Shown piece by piece: positions 25,767-32,601 of a stretch of DNA of 64,000 bases. This stretch comes from Niastella sp. OAS944 (GTDB taxonomy: Bacteria > Bacteroidota > Bacteroidia > Chitinophagales > Chitinophagaceae): the NCBI GenBank assembly GCA_024809215.1, contig JANUBW010000002.1, positions 248,001 to 312,000 of the forward strand. Direction: 5' to 3'. The notes under the pieces are model-generated. The model was not told the origin of the DNA. It ran no database searches and saw nothing but the letters and a program-made list of their open reading frames with translations. A program made the position numbers and the translations under genes. The stretch's first letter is position 1. Each line of letters opens with the position of its first letter.

Positions 25767-26072
25767 TCAGTATTTCAAAGGCTCTCTACTGGTATGCCGT
25801 ATTCTAATAATGAAGATTTGCGGAGGAGATATTTTGTATGTAATCCGGTATCTATCTATTTCATAAGCTCTATAAGACCCATCATTTTTAAGACGATATT
25901 TATCTGGAGAGTATTTTTCGGGATCTTTTGCCAATTTACTTATCGAGGCTGTTATTCGGGCTAATACTTTAACAGCGTTTTGTGGAGAGTCGTTCTTAAT
26001 GTAATCGTAAGCCTCTTTTAAATGCTCTTTAGCAATGCTGTCAAATACAATTTCCCATTGAACATTTACCAT
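25767..26072 (-). CDS. ParE/RelE-superfamily toxin
   Basis: A 101-residue small protein with the ParE/RelE fold pattern: WEIVFDSIAKEHLKEAYDYIKNDSPQNAVKVLARITASISKLAKDPEKYSPDKY (6-59) gives the two long helices, and YRAYEIDRYRITYKISPPQIFIIRIRHTSREP (67-98) gives the central sheet. ParE-like members block gyrase; RelE-like members cut mRNA on the ribosome. The sequence alone does not decide which. Its start overlaps the antitoxin stop by 7 bases (ATGGTAA), the usual coupled order with antitoxin first. The two genes are more A/T-rich than their neighbours, suggesting acquisition. Confidence 0.85.
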   Translation of the reverse strand: MVNVQWEIVFDSIAKEHLKEAYDYIKNDSPQNAVKVLARITASISKLAKDPEKYSPDKYRLKNDGSYRAYEIDRYRITYKISPPQIFIIRIRHTSREPLKY

Positions 26073-26299
26073 TTCTTCATTTCCTTTAGAAGCTCTTCCA
26101 TAGTAACAAATTCTCCATTCTCAATTCTTTCAACAGCTTCATCTATCTCTCTGTTATATTGTTCAATGGTAACTCGTTCAGTTGAACTATTGCCTGGCTT
26201 TAAAAAGCTTTTGATCATTTCCAATAACGATTCTTTTTGCTTTTCATCAAGCAATGTAAAATAGCTGATCAGCTCTTTATCAATTGTTGAATATGCCAT
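26066..26299 (-). CDS. Antitoxin of the ParE/RelE module
   Basis: A 77-residue acidic, helical protein encoded immediately before the toxin. The start is taken at ATG 26299; a GTG two codons upstream is possible. The N-terminal half (IDKELISYFTLLDEKQKESLLEMIKSFL) is followed by a charged C-terminal helix (YNREIDEAVERIENGEFVTMEELLKEMKKW) that should wrap the toxin; EFVTMEELLKEMKKW is typical of this antitoxin type. I see no clear ribbon-helix-helix or HTH, so DNA-binding autoregulation is uncertain. It overlaps the toxin gene by 7 bases. Confidence 0.82.
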   Translation of the reverse strand: MAYSTIDKELISYFTLLDEKQKESLLEMIKSFLKPGNSSTERVTIEQYNREIDEAVERIENGEFVTMEELLKEMKKW

Positions 26300-26457
26300 A
26301 CACACGCTCGTTTATACAAATATAATTTTTAAATCCCTTTTTTCCAAATAAGCCGCAGTTTTACTACTGGCACAACTAACACAAAACCAACTATATATAA
26401 TACAAAAGCCACGCCATTCTTAGAACACCGCGGCTTTAACATCTTATAATGTTTCGT

Positions 26458-26892
26458 CTACCCTATTCCCAACAACTCCACTTCAAACACCAGCGTACTG
26501 TTTGGTCCTATTTGCGCACTTACCTGTTGTTCGCCATAACCTAAATGTGGCGGAATGAAGAAGCGCCATTTGCTACCGGCAGGCATCAGTTGTAAACCTT
26601 CCGTCCAGCCTTTGATAACCCGGTTTAAGGGGAAGGTGGCTGGCTGGCCGCGGCGTACTGAGCTGTCGAATACGGTGCCATCGATAAGCGTACCGTGGTA
26701 ATGACAGGTTACATTACTGGTGGCTGAGGGTTTGGCCCCTGTGCCTTCAGTAATGATCTCGTATTGCAATCCGCTTGGTAATGCAACCACACCTGGTTTT
26801 TGTTTATTGGCTTCCAGAAACTCATTACCCGCTTTCAGGTTAGCTTCTGCTTTTTCTTTTTTCTGTTGAAATAAACGATCGGCGATACCCAT
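26458..26892 (-). CDS. FKBP-type peptidyl-prolyl cis-trans isomerase
   Basis: A 144-residue FKBP. A short helical segment (residues 4-32) precedes the FKBP domain (~40-144), which contains LPSGLQYEIITEGTG, VTCHYHGTLIDGTVFDSS, NRVIKGWTEGLQLMPAGSKWRFFIPPHLGYG and TLVFEVELL. The VIKGW and FIPPHLGYG blocks supply most of the active-site residues. There is no signal peptide, so it is presumably cytoplasmic. Length is typical of a short FkpA/Mip-like enzyme lacking the dimerisation arm. It accelerates peptidyl-prolyl isomerisation as a folding helper. It stands alone. Confidence 0.94.
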   Translation of the reverse strand: MGIADRLFQQKKEKAEANLKAGNEFLEANKQKPGVVALPSGLQYEIITEGTGAKPSATSNVTCHYHGTLIDGTVFDSSVRRGQPATFPLNRVIKGWTEGLQLMPAGSKWRFFIPPHLGYGEQQVSAQIGPNSTLVFEVELLGIG

Positions 26893-26946
26893 TTGTAAAT
26901 AGTTTAATTAGTTAAACAATTGTAGCGATAGGCTTTTTAACACACT

Positions 26947-27058
26947 GTTACCGGTTATAAGTTACCAGTTTCCGGGACCTCCTAAAATGCTTGATGCAAG
27001 AGTATAATCGCGAGTCCCGAACAAAGGAACTGAAAACTAAGAACTCAGAACTGAATAA
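26947..27058. repeat. Mixed word-repeat element
   Basis: GTTACCGGTTATAAGTTACC words at 26947-26966 are followed by a ~45-base unique core, then GGAACTGAAAACTAAGAAC words at 27027-27057. The first arm belongs to the GGTAACTGG vocabulary and the second to the AACTAAGAACT vocabulary used at 9413-9465, so the element looks chimeric. Confidence 0.5.
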
Positions 27059-27784
27059 CTACCACCCACTCGCTAACACATCAGCAATATGCATGGTTTG
27101 CAGTCCCATGTTCTTTTTGCGTATATGCCCGTCAATATGCATCAGGCACGACAGGTCTGTTGAAATGATGCATTCTGCACCGGTATTTTTGGCATTGAGA
27201 CTTTTCTGATCGGCCATACCAATTGAAATAGGATCGAACTTAACGGCAAAAGTACCGCCAAAACCGCAGCAGGTTTCCACATCGTTCATTTCTACCAGTT
27301 CCAATCCTTTTACATGGCTCAGTAATTTACGTGGCTCCTGTTTGATCTTGCATTCACGTAAACCGGCGCACGAATCGTGGTAAGTGGCCTTGGTGTACAG
27401 GCTTGCACCTACATTCTCTACCTTCAGCACATTTACCATAAAGTCGGTGAATTCATAGGTCCTTTCACCCAATCTTTTTACCTCAACTTCCTGTTGTGTA
27501 TTCTCGAAAAGTGTGGGATAATAATTTCTTACAAAACCCACACACGATGCACTGGGCGCAACAATATAATCGGTGCTTGTGCCGGCGAAGTCTTTCATGA
27601 ATTTTGAGCAAACCTCCCGACTATCGTCCCAGAACCCGGCATTGAAAGCGGGTTGTCCGCAACAGGTTTGATTGGTATTGTAAGTCACTTTACAACCTGC
27701 TTTCTCCAACACTTTAACCATGTTAAAAGCGGTGGTCGGGAACAACTGATCTACAAAGCAGGGAATAAATAATTGAACCTTCAT
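27059..27784 (-). CDS. LutA-like (Fe-S)-binding oxidoreductase subunit
   Basis: A 241-residue protein with two CCG domains, the cysteine-rich fold of the LutA/GlcF/HdrB type. The first is CFVDQLFP plus NQTCCGQPAFNAG (~9-52), the second is YHDSCAGLRECK plus ETCCGFGGTFAVK (~135-182). In Bacillus LutA works with LutB and LutC to oxidise L-lactate. Here neither partner is adjacent; RibH follows on the same strand side after a terminator. So it may work with unlinked partners, or serve another electron-transfer reaction. Length and Cys pattern fit LutA. Confidence 0.88.
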   Translation of the reverse strand: MKVQLFIPCFVDQLFPTTAFNMVKVLEKAGCKVTYNTNQTCCGQPAFNAGFWDDSREVCSKFMKDFAGTSTDYIVAPSASCVGFVRNYYPTLFENTQQEVEVKRLGERTYEFTDFMVNVLKVENVGASLYTKATYHDSCAGLRECKIKQEPRKLLSHVKGLELVEMNDVETCCGFGGTFAVKFDPISIGMADQKSLNAKNTGAECIISTDLSCLMHIDGHIRKKNMGLQTMHIADVLASGW

Positions 27785-27804
27785 ATCAAATCCCCTTTAA
27801 ATGA

Positions 27805-27843
27805 AAATAAGGTGAGCATCCGCCGGCTGGCGGATACCCACCT
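27805..27843 (-). terminator. Terminator after ribH with a TCCGCC-GGCGGA stem
   Basis: A 15-bp stem with two mismatches (27810-27824 with 27829-27843) and a GGCT loop is followed on the minus strand by TTATTTTCAT. The inner stem is one of three copies in the window of TCCGCC-[A/G]GCT-GGCGGA. Confidence 0.75.
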
Positions 27844-27853
27844 AACAAAGCTA

Positions 27854-28354
27854 TTAATGATTTTTATACGAATGTGTGAGTGCGATCATCTTTAAAGCAG
27901 TGATGGCGGCTTCTTCGCCTTTGTGGCCATGTTTTCCGCCAATGCGCTCCTGCGCCTGCTGATCGTTATCTACCGTTAAAACGCCAAAGATGGTTGGCAC
28001 CGGCAGTGAAAGGTTTAATTGGGTTACCCCGTTTGTTACGCCCTGGCAAACATATTCAAAGTGTGGGGTGTCGCCACGCAGCACACAGCCAAGAGCTATA
28101 AAGGCACAAGGGCGGTCATCTTTATATTTGTTCGCGTCCCAGTAGCTTTTTATACCAAAAGGAATTTCAAATGCACCGGGAACATTAACCACTATCACTT
28201 TCACATTATACTTTTGAAAAACGGTATGACATCCTTTTTCAAGTTCATCAATAATAGCGGCGTTCCATTCGGTACGTACAATAACAACACAGGCATTCGT
28301 GTTTAGAATGCCTGCATCTATCTGTAATAATTTACTATTGCTTACTTCAGCCAT
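27854..28354 (-). CDS. ribH: 6,7-dimethyl-8-ribityllumazine synthase
   Basis: The 166-residue lumazine synthase condenses ribityl-aminopyrimidinedione with dihydroxybutanone phosphate in riboflavin synthesis. Motifs: VRTEWNAAIIDEL (~28-40), VPGAFEIPFGIK (~60-71), ALGCVLRGDTPHFEYVCQGVTNG (~84-106, with the catalytic His in TPHFEYV) and VPTIFGVLTVDNDQQAQER (~115-133). Start at 28354 is chosen because translation upstream would run through a word-repeat element. The enzyme assembles into a pentamer or 60-mer shell. Other rib genes are not nearby. Confidence 0.96.
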   Translation of the reverse strand: MAEVSNSKLLQIDAGILNTNACVVIVRTEWNAAIIDELEKGCHTVFQKYNVKVIVVNVPGAFEIPFGIKSYWDANKYKDDRPCAFIALGCVLRGDTPHFEYVCQGVTNGVTQLNLSLPVPTIFGVLTVDNDQQAQERIGGKHGHKGEEAAITALKMIALTHSYKNH

Positions 28355-28362
28355 CTTTTTAA

Positions 28363-28440
28363 GTTTCCGGTTCCCGGTTTCCGGTTCCCAGTTGTTCCCG
28401 GTTTTCAAATCCCGGTAACTGGCAACTGGTACCTGGTGAC
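28363..28440. repeat. Inverted word-repeat element, CCGGTTCCC/GGTAACTGG vocabulary
   Basis: The left arm is TTTCCGGTTCCCGGTTTCC plus CGGTTCCCAGTTG (28364-28394). The right arm, CCCGGTAACTGGCAACTGG plus TACCTGGTG (28411-28438), is its imperfect reverse complement. The element lies between the TPR gene and ribH, directly at the TPR stop codon. Confidence 0.65.
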
Positions 28441-28441
28441 T

Positions 28442-29137
28442 TTAGTTAAGATCACCTAACTTTCCTAAATGCTTATCTACCTCAAAAGCACGTTGGCTGT
28501 TGGGGTATTTATCCTTGATCTGGTGCAACAGGTCGATAGCTTCTTTGTTCTTACCATCCTGGCTCAACAGCATGGCTGCGCGAAACAGGTATTCGGGTGA
28601 GTTAACATCGTCCTTATCGAACATGGTACCAGCCTTTTTGTAATAATCAACAGCTTCTGATTTTTTACCAAGTTCAGAATAAGCGTCGCCCAGTAAACCG
28701 GCGGTACGCAATTCAACTTCAACCTGGCTGGTTGAAAAATCTTTTAGCTGCTCAATGCCTTTTTGGAATTCGCCCAGCTGAACGTAACAGGCGCCGGCAT
28801 AGAATTTAGCCAGGTTACCGGCTTTTGTTCCGCTGTGCGCTGAAATTACTTTCAGGAAACCGGGGTTCTTACCATCGCCATTTAAAGCCAGTTTGAATGA
28901 ATCCTGTCTGAAATAGTCTTCTGCTTTCCAGATGGCTTCAGCCGCTTTGGCTTCTGCAGGTCCTTTAAAGAATTTCGTATAGGCAAAGTAACCGCCAACA
29001 ACTACAATCAAACCAACGACAGCGTAGGTAATCACTTTATTGTTCTTACCCCAAAAGTCGCGGGCCGAATCCACCACTCTTTCTTCGGTTGATTTTTCAA
29101 TCGGTTGTTCAGGCACTTGTTTAACTTCAGTGGCCAT
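28442..29137 (-). CDS. Tetratricopeptide-repeat membrane protein
   Basis: A 231-residue protein with a ~35-residue cytoplasmic head, one transmembrane helix (VITYAVVGLIVVVGGYFAY, 35-53) and a TPR domain (SKYLFRAAMLL-type helix pairs; repeats at ~105-135, 140-170 and 178-205). The layout resembles YfgM, an ancillary SecYEG/chaperone-linked TPR protein of proteobacteria, but I cannot establish orthology. Neighbours are pdhA 59 bases upstream and ribH downstream, and neither suggests a role. The C-terminus ends at the stop next to a word-repeat element. Confidence 0.8.
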   Translation of the reverse strand: MATEVKQVPEQPIEKSTEERVVDSARDFWGKNNKVITYAVVGLIVVVGGYFAYTKFFKGPAEAKAAEAIWKAEDYFRQDSFKLALNGDGKNPGFLKVISAHSGTKAGNLAKFYAGACYVQLGEFQKGIEQLKDFSTSQVEVELRTAGLLGDAYSELGKKSEAVDYYKKAGTMFDKDDVNSPEYLFRAAMLLSQDGKNKEAIDLLHQIKDKYPNSQRAFEVDKHLGKLGDLN

Positions 29138-29196
29138 GAATTATGTTTGTTTTAGTTGAGAATGTTGTTTAATACGGGTCTAAAGGTTTTTATCGC

Positions 29197-30192
29197 TTAG
29201 TCAACGATGAACGGATAATCAGGCGTCATCACGATATCTTTCAGCACTTCATCATCAGCCGGGAATGGTGACTCCTCTGCAAATTTCACAGCGGCGGCCA
29301 CTTTATCGTTCACGCGTTTGTCAATTGCTGCTATCTCGTCTTTCGTAGCGAATTTATTCTTTGTGATGGTAGCCAGTACCAGTGCAATGGGGTCACGTTG
29401 TTTGTACTCTTCCACTTCTTCTTTGGTACGGTATTTCTGGGGGTCAGAAATTGAGTGACCTTTGTATCGGTAAGTTTTGATCTCCAGTAAAGTTGGTCCA
29501 CCGCCTTCGCGTGCTCTTTTTACAGCGCGGCTCATGGCTTCATGAACTGCTTCAGCGCTCATACCGTCTACTGAATCGGCTGGCATTTCATATGCATCGG
29601 CCAGTTTGAAAATATCGTGTACGTTGCTGGTACGTGTAACAGAGGTACCCATGGCGTAGTTGTTGTTCTCACAAATGAATATGGCTGGTAATTTCCAGGT
29701 CATAGCCATATTGAAGGTCTCGTGCAAAATTCCCTGACGGGCGGCGCCGTCGCCAAAGAAAGTCACAGATAAGTTGTCGGTACCTTTATATTTTTCTGCG
29801 AAGGCCAAACCGGCGCCGGTGCCAATTTGTGCACCTACGATACCGTGACCACCGAAAAAGTATTCTTTTTTACCAAAAAAGTGCATGCTACCACCTTTAC
29901 CTTTAGCACAACCTGTAGCTTTACCATACAGCTCGGCCATACAGCTTTCAGGGCTCATACCTTTGGCCAGGGCTAAACCATGGTCGCGGTAAGCGGTTAC
30001 AAATGGATCTTCCTGGCGGGTAGCGGTCATAACTCCGGCAGCAATAGCTTCCTGCCCTACATAGGCGTGGAAAAAGCCGCGGATCTTACCTTCCATTTTA
30101 TATTTTTCTTCGGCTGCCAGTTCAAATTGACGGATTAAGAGCATTAACTCATACCAGTACAAATACGTTTCTTTTGAGAATTTCGAAGCCAC
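29197..30192 (-). CDS. pdhA: Pyruvate dehydrogenase E1 component, alpha subunit
   Basis: The 331-residue alpha subunit of the thiamine-diphosphate-dependent 2-oxo acid dehydrogenase E1, converting pyruvate to acetyl-dihydrolipoyl-E2. The ThDP motif runs from GDG at 147-149 to NNN at 176-178. TAYRDHGLALAKG (67-79), GKGGSMHFF (98-106) and TYRYKGHSISDPQKYRTKEEVEEYK (~245-270, the loop phosphorylated in eukaryotes) are typical PdhA. The beta subunit and E2 are not in the neighbourhood, so they are encoded elsewhere. A TAnnTTTG box at 30269-30276 and a structured leader (30215-30268) precede it. Confidence 0.95.
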   Translation of the reverse strand: MASKFSKETYLYWYELMLLIRQFELAAEEKYKMEGKIRGFFHAYVGQEAIAAGVMTATRQEDPFVTAYRDHGLALAKGMSPESCMAELYGKATGCAKGKGGSMHFFGKKEYFFGGHGIVGAQIGTGAGLAFAEKYKGTDNLSVTFFGDGAARQGILHETFNMAMTWKLPAIFICENNNYAMGTSVTRTSNVHDIFKLADAYEMPADSVDGMSAEAVHEAMSRAVKRAREGGGPTLLEIKTYRYKGHSISDPQKYRTKEEVEEYKQRDPIALVLATITKNKFATKDEIAAIDKRVNDKVAAAVKFAEESPFPADDEVLKDIVMTPDYPFIVD

Positions 30193-30214
30193 TGTATAAA
30201 AAATTTGAGGTTTT

Positions 30215-30276
30215 AACCCCGCCGAAGCCTCCCGATTCCATCGGGACTGAGCCTAGCAAAGGCGGGGGCAAAGATA
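30215..30276 (-). promoter_or_regulatory. Promoter and structured leader of pdhA
   Basis: The minus strand has TATCTTTG (30269-30276), matching TAnnTTTG. Just downstream an outer pair CCCCGCC/GGCGGGG encloses an inner TCCCGA-TGGAA-TCGGGA hairpin (30229-30245). Both would lie at the 5' end of a ~70-nt leader before the ATG at 30192. Nearly the same inner hairpin occurs at 62101-62118. Confidence 0.45.
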
Positions 30277-30420
30277 GGGTAAGAAAGGGAAATATGGAAT
30301 GGGGAAATGATATTTTAGGCCTAATAGATGGTTTGATTGCCAGTTATTTGGGTGTAAAATGCAGGCCGTTGCCCGTTTTTGGGCAAAATTTTAGTAAAAA
30401 TGACACTTTTAGAGATTGTT

Positions 30421-30520
30421 CCAGGTTCCAGGGTTACCGGTTACCAGTTTCCTGTTTCCGGGCATTAATTTCGATGCTCGCTATTGTTGGTTACCGTCCT
30501 GAATGTGCTGGGTGACAGCT
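30421..30520. repeat. Word-repeat element with a CTCGCTATTGT core
   Basis: GGGTTACCGGTTACCAGTTTCC words (30431-30452) precede GGCATTAATTTCGATGCTCG and CTATTGTTGGTTACC (to ~30494). The core string CTCGCTATTGT also occurs at 39859-39869, and a close form sits in the element at 51224. No matching right arm is evident. Confidence 0.5.
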
Positions 30521-30600
30521 TCGGCACATTGCTTTTGGGTTATACGCCAGTGTTTTCTTACTTCGAACCGTTGCTTCGCAACTTTGCCGCGTAAGTAGCT

Positions 30601-30990
30601 GTATTTACCCTATTGCAAACCTGCAATACACCGTTGCTACGCTGCAATAAGGTAATGCCGGCCTGCAATACACCATTTCTATGCAACAATGCTCCATTTC
30701 GCCACTGCAACGACCATTGCAACGCAACTCCGCACCATTGCAACCCAACAATGACCTATTGCTACGCAACAATGGACTATTGTTGCTTGCAATTTCAGTT
30801 TATTGCACTGGCTAAACGATCATAGTCGTTGCAATTGATTATTGTAACTTACTTCTGGTCCGTAGCAGCCTTGCAATTCCGCAATGTCAGGGAGCAATGG
30901 TCCATTGTAAGACAACAATGCTCCATTGCAAGCCAGCAATGGTCCGAAGTAACGGAGCAACGACGAAATTGCATATACCGATCGGTATAT
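30601..30990. repeat. Array of CAATG-N3-CATTG palindromes, ~21-bp period, with an 18-bp dyad
   Basis: This ~870-base gap before recF has no gene I can support. It contains repeated short palindromes: CAATGACCTATTG (30749), CAATGGACTATTG (30770), CAATGGTCCATTG (30895), CAATGCTCCATTG (30916) and a half-site at 30937. They are spaced 21 bp within the two clusters. TGCAACAATG/CATTGCAA words fill the intervals. The array ends at an 18-bp perfect palindrome (30973-30990). Confidence 0.6.
30973..30990. promoter_or_regulatory. 18-bp perfect palindrome upstream of recF
   Basis: ATATACCGATCGGTATAT is a perfect dyad of 9-bp half-sites. Its ACCGATCGGT centre resembles TetR/AcrR-type operators. It lies ~90 bases before the recF start. 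No TetR gene is in the window, so the binder, if any, is encoded elsewhere. Confidence 0.5.
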
Positions 30991-31083
30991 TTTGGGGTAT
31001 ACTACAAGGCTTGAATTAGCAAAACGATTTAACAATACCCTCACGAAGAAAACAGTGTTATATTGCAGGCTTTTTATCAGGAT

Positions 31084-32190
31084 TTGCTGAACCTAAATAA
31101 CATATCGCTCACCCAGTTCAAGAACTACCAAACCCGCAACTTTCCATTTACTGAAAGGATCGTAGGCATTTGCGGACAAAATGGCGTGGGCAAAACCAAC
31201 CTGCTCGACGCTATTTATTATTGTTGTTTCACCAAAAGCTATTTTACCCGCAGCGATAGCCAGAACGTGTTGCACAACACCAACGGGTTTCGCATAGAGG
31301 GGCATTTTACCCTTCAGGGCGATCCCCTGAAAGTTGTTTGCATTTTACGCGAAACCGGTCGTAAGGAATTTTCGGCCAATGATGAACCGTATGAAAAACT
31401 CGCCGCTCATATTGGCCGGCTGCCCTGTGTTATCATTGCCCCCGACGATGTGCAAATAATTACAGGTGGAAGCGAAGAACGCCGCCGCATGCTCGATGCC
31501 CTGCTTTGCCAGCTCGACCCCGGCTACCTGCAACACCTGATGGATTATAATAAAGTATTGCAGCAACGCAATGGCTTTTTAAAATCTGTGGCCGATAAAA
31601 GAATTACCAATTACAATCTCCTCGACGTATACGACGAGCAACTGTGCCGGTATGGCGCCTATGTATATAATAAAAGAAATGAATTCCTGCAGGCATTTTT
31701 ACCCCTGGTGAGTTCATTCTATACACAAATTGCCGGACAAACCGAGTCGCTGGTCCTGCATTACGACAGCCAGCTGCACGATTGTTCATTCACCGATCTG
31801 TTGCAACGCACCCGACAGAAAGACATCATAGTTCAACGCACCAGCGGCGGTATCCATAGAGACGATATCAATTGCCAGCTCAACAACCAGCCATTCAAAG
31901 CGCTGGCTTCGCAGGGACAACGAAAGAGTTTGCTTTTTGCCATGAAGCTGGCCGAATTTGACACCCTGAAACAGGCCAAACAATTCCCGCCCCTGCTGCT
32001 GCTCGACGATGTGTTTGAAAAACTCGATGCCGACCGAATGCATAACCTGCTCGACTATGTGTGTGTAAAGAACCTGGGGCAGGTGTTTATTACGGATACG
32101 CACCCTGATAGGATCAAGTTACATTTTGATAATTTAGGAATGAAGTACCAGGTAATTACCCTGGAAAATGAAGTACGAAATAAGATGTAA
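31084..32190 (+). CDS. recF: DNA replication and repair protein RecF
   Basis: The ~368-residue SMC-like ATPase RecF, which helps load RecA at gaps with RecO and RecR. The N-terminus LNNISLTQFKNYQTRNF and Walker A GICGQNGVGKTNLLDAIYYC (~33-52) are diagnostic. The signature region is FKALASQGQRKSLLFAMKLAEF, and Walker B is PPLLLLDDVFEKLDADR (~305-320). No ATG exists near the 5' end. I take the TTG at 31084, which places the FKNY motif at the family's normal distance; a TTG at 31063 is also open. The use of a rare start codon may limit expression. The DUF721/DciA-like gene follows after 45 bases, an arrangement seen in other Bacteroidetes. Confidence 0.93.
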   Translation: MLNLNNISLTQFKNYQTRNFPFTERIVGICGQNGVGKTNLLDAIYYCCFTKSYFTRSDSQNVLHNTNGFRIEGHFTLQGDPLKVVCILRETGRKEFSANDEPYEKLAAHIGRLPCVIIAPDDVQIITGGSEERRRMLDALLCQLDPGYLQHLMDYNKVLQQRNGFLKSVADKRITNYNLLDVYDEQLCRYGAYVYNKRNEFLQAFLPLVSSFYTQIAGQTESLVLHYDSQLHDCSFTDLLQRTRQKDIIVQRTSGGIHRDDINCQLNNQPFKALASQGQRKSLLFAMKLAEFDTLKQAKQFPPLLLLDDVFEKLDADRMHNLLDYVCVKNLGQVFITDTHPDRIKLHFDNLGMKYQVITLENEVRNKM

Positions 32191-32235
32191 GAAGTAGGAA
32201 ATACATACCTTCGTTAAAGAAACTAAAAACCACCC

Positions 32236-32517
32236 ATGGGCGAATACTCACTAGGCGACGCACTAAATCATTTTCTAAAACATAGCAAGCTCAAAGGCTT
32301 TATGCAGGCAATGCAAATAGAAGATGTGTGGGAACAGATCATGGGAAAAACCATCGCCAAGTATACCGACAAAATTCAAATACAGGGTAAAACCTTGTAC
32401 ATTACCACCAGCATGGCCCCGCTGAAACAGGAATTGCTTTATCAAAAGGAAAGCATTATAAAAAGAGTAAATGAAACCTTGGGCGAAAATGCTATTAATA
32501 ATGTGGTGATACAGTAA
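32236..32517 (+). CDS. DUF721 family protein, DciA-like
   Basis: A 93-residue DUF721 protein. DciA, the family's characterised member, loads the replicative helicase DnaB in bacteria without DnaC or DnaI. The sequence MGEYSLGDALNHFLKHSKLKGFMQAMQIEDVWEQIMGKTIAKYTDKIQIQGKTLYITTSMAPLKQELLYQKESIIKRVNE shows the VWEQIMGKTIAKYT and LKQELLYQK blocks that define it. Only the short DciA-like core is present, without an N-terminal extension. It is 45 bases downstream of recF, so the two are probably co-transcribed, linking repair and replication functions. A helicase-loading role is inferred from the family. Confidence 0.9.
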   Translation: MGEYSLGDALNHFLKHSKLKGFMQAMQIEDVWEQIMGKTIAKYTDKIQIQGKTLYITTSMAPLKQELLYQKESIIKRVNETLGENAINNVVIQ

Positions 32518-32549
32518 ATTAATTCTTCTACAAGCTCAGTAAAATAATA

Positions 32550-32590
32550 AAGCGGCTGCATCCGCCAGCTGGCGGATACAGCCGCTTTTT
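32550..32590. terminator. Bidirectional terminator between the DciA-like and DUF4595-like genes
   Basis: AAGCGGCTG-C-ATCCGCCAGC pairs with GCTGGCGGAT-A-CAGCCGCTT over 19 positions with one mismatch (32550-32587). TTTTT follows on the plus strand, with A-rich sequence on the other side. The inner TCCGCCAGCTGGCGGA is shared with 54538-54553. Confidence 0.88.
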
Positions 32591-32601
32591 ACTATTAAAT
32601 T

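Noticed and set aside
30174..30515. A 113-residue reading frame upstream of recF.
   Set aside because: It overlaps the start of pdhA on the other strand and runs through a word-repeat element; composition is not protein-like.
30601..30960. The 21-bp repeat array was considered as a CRISPR array.
   Set aside because: The repeated unit is only a short imperfect palindrome, the intervals are not unique spacers of constant length, and no cas genes are present.
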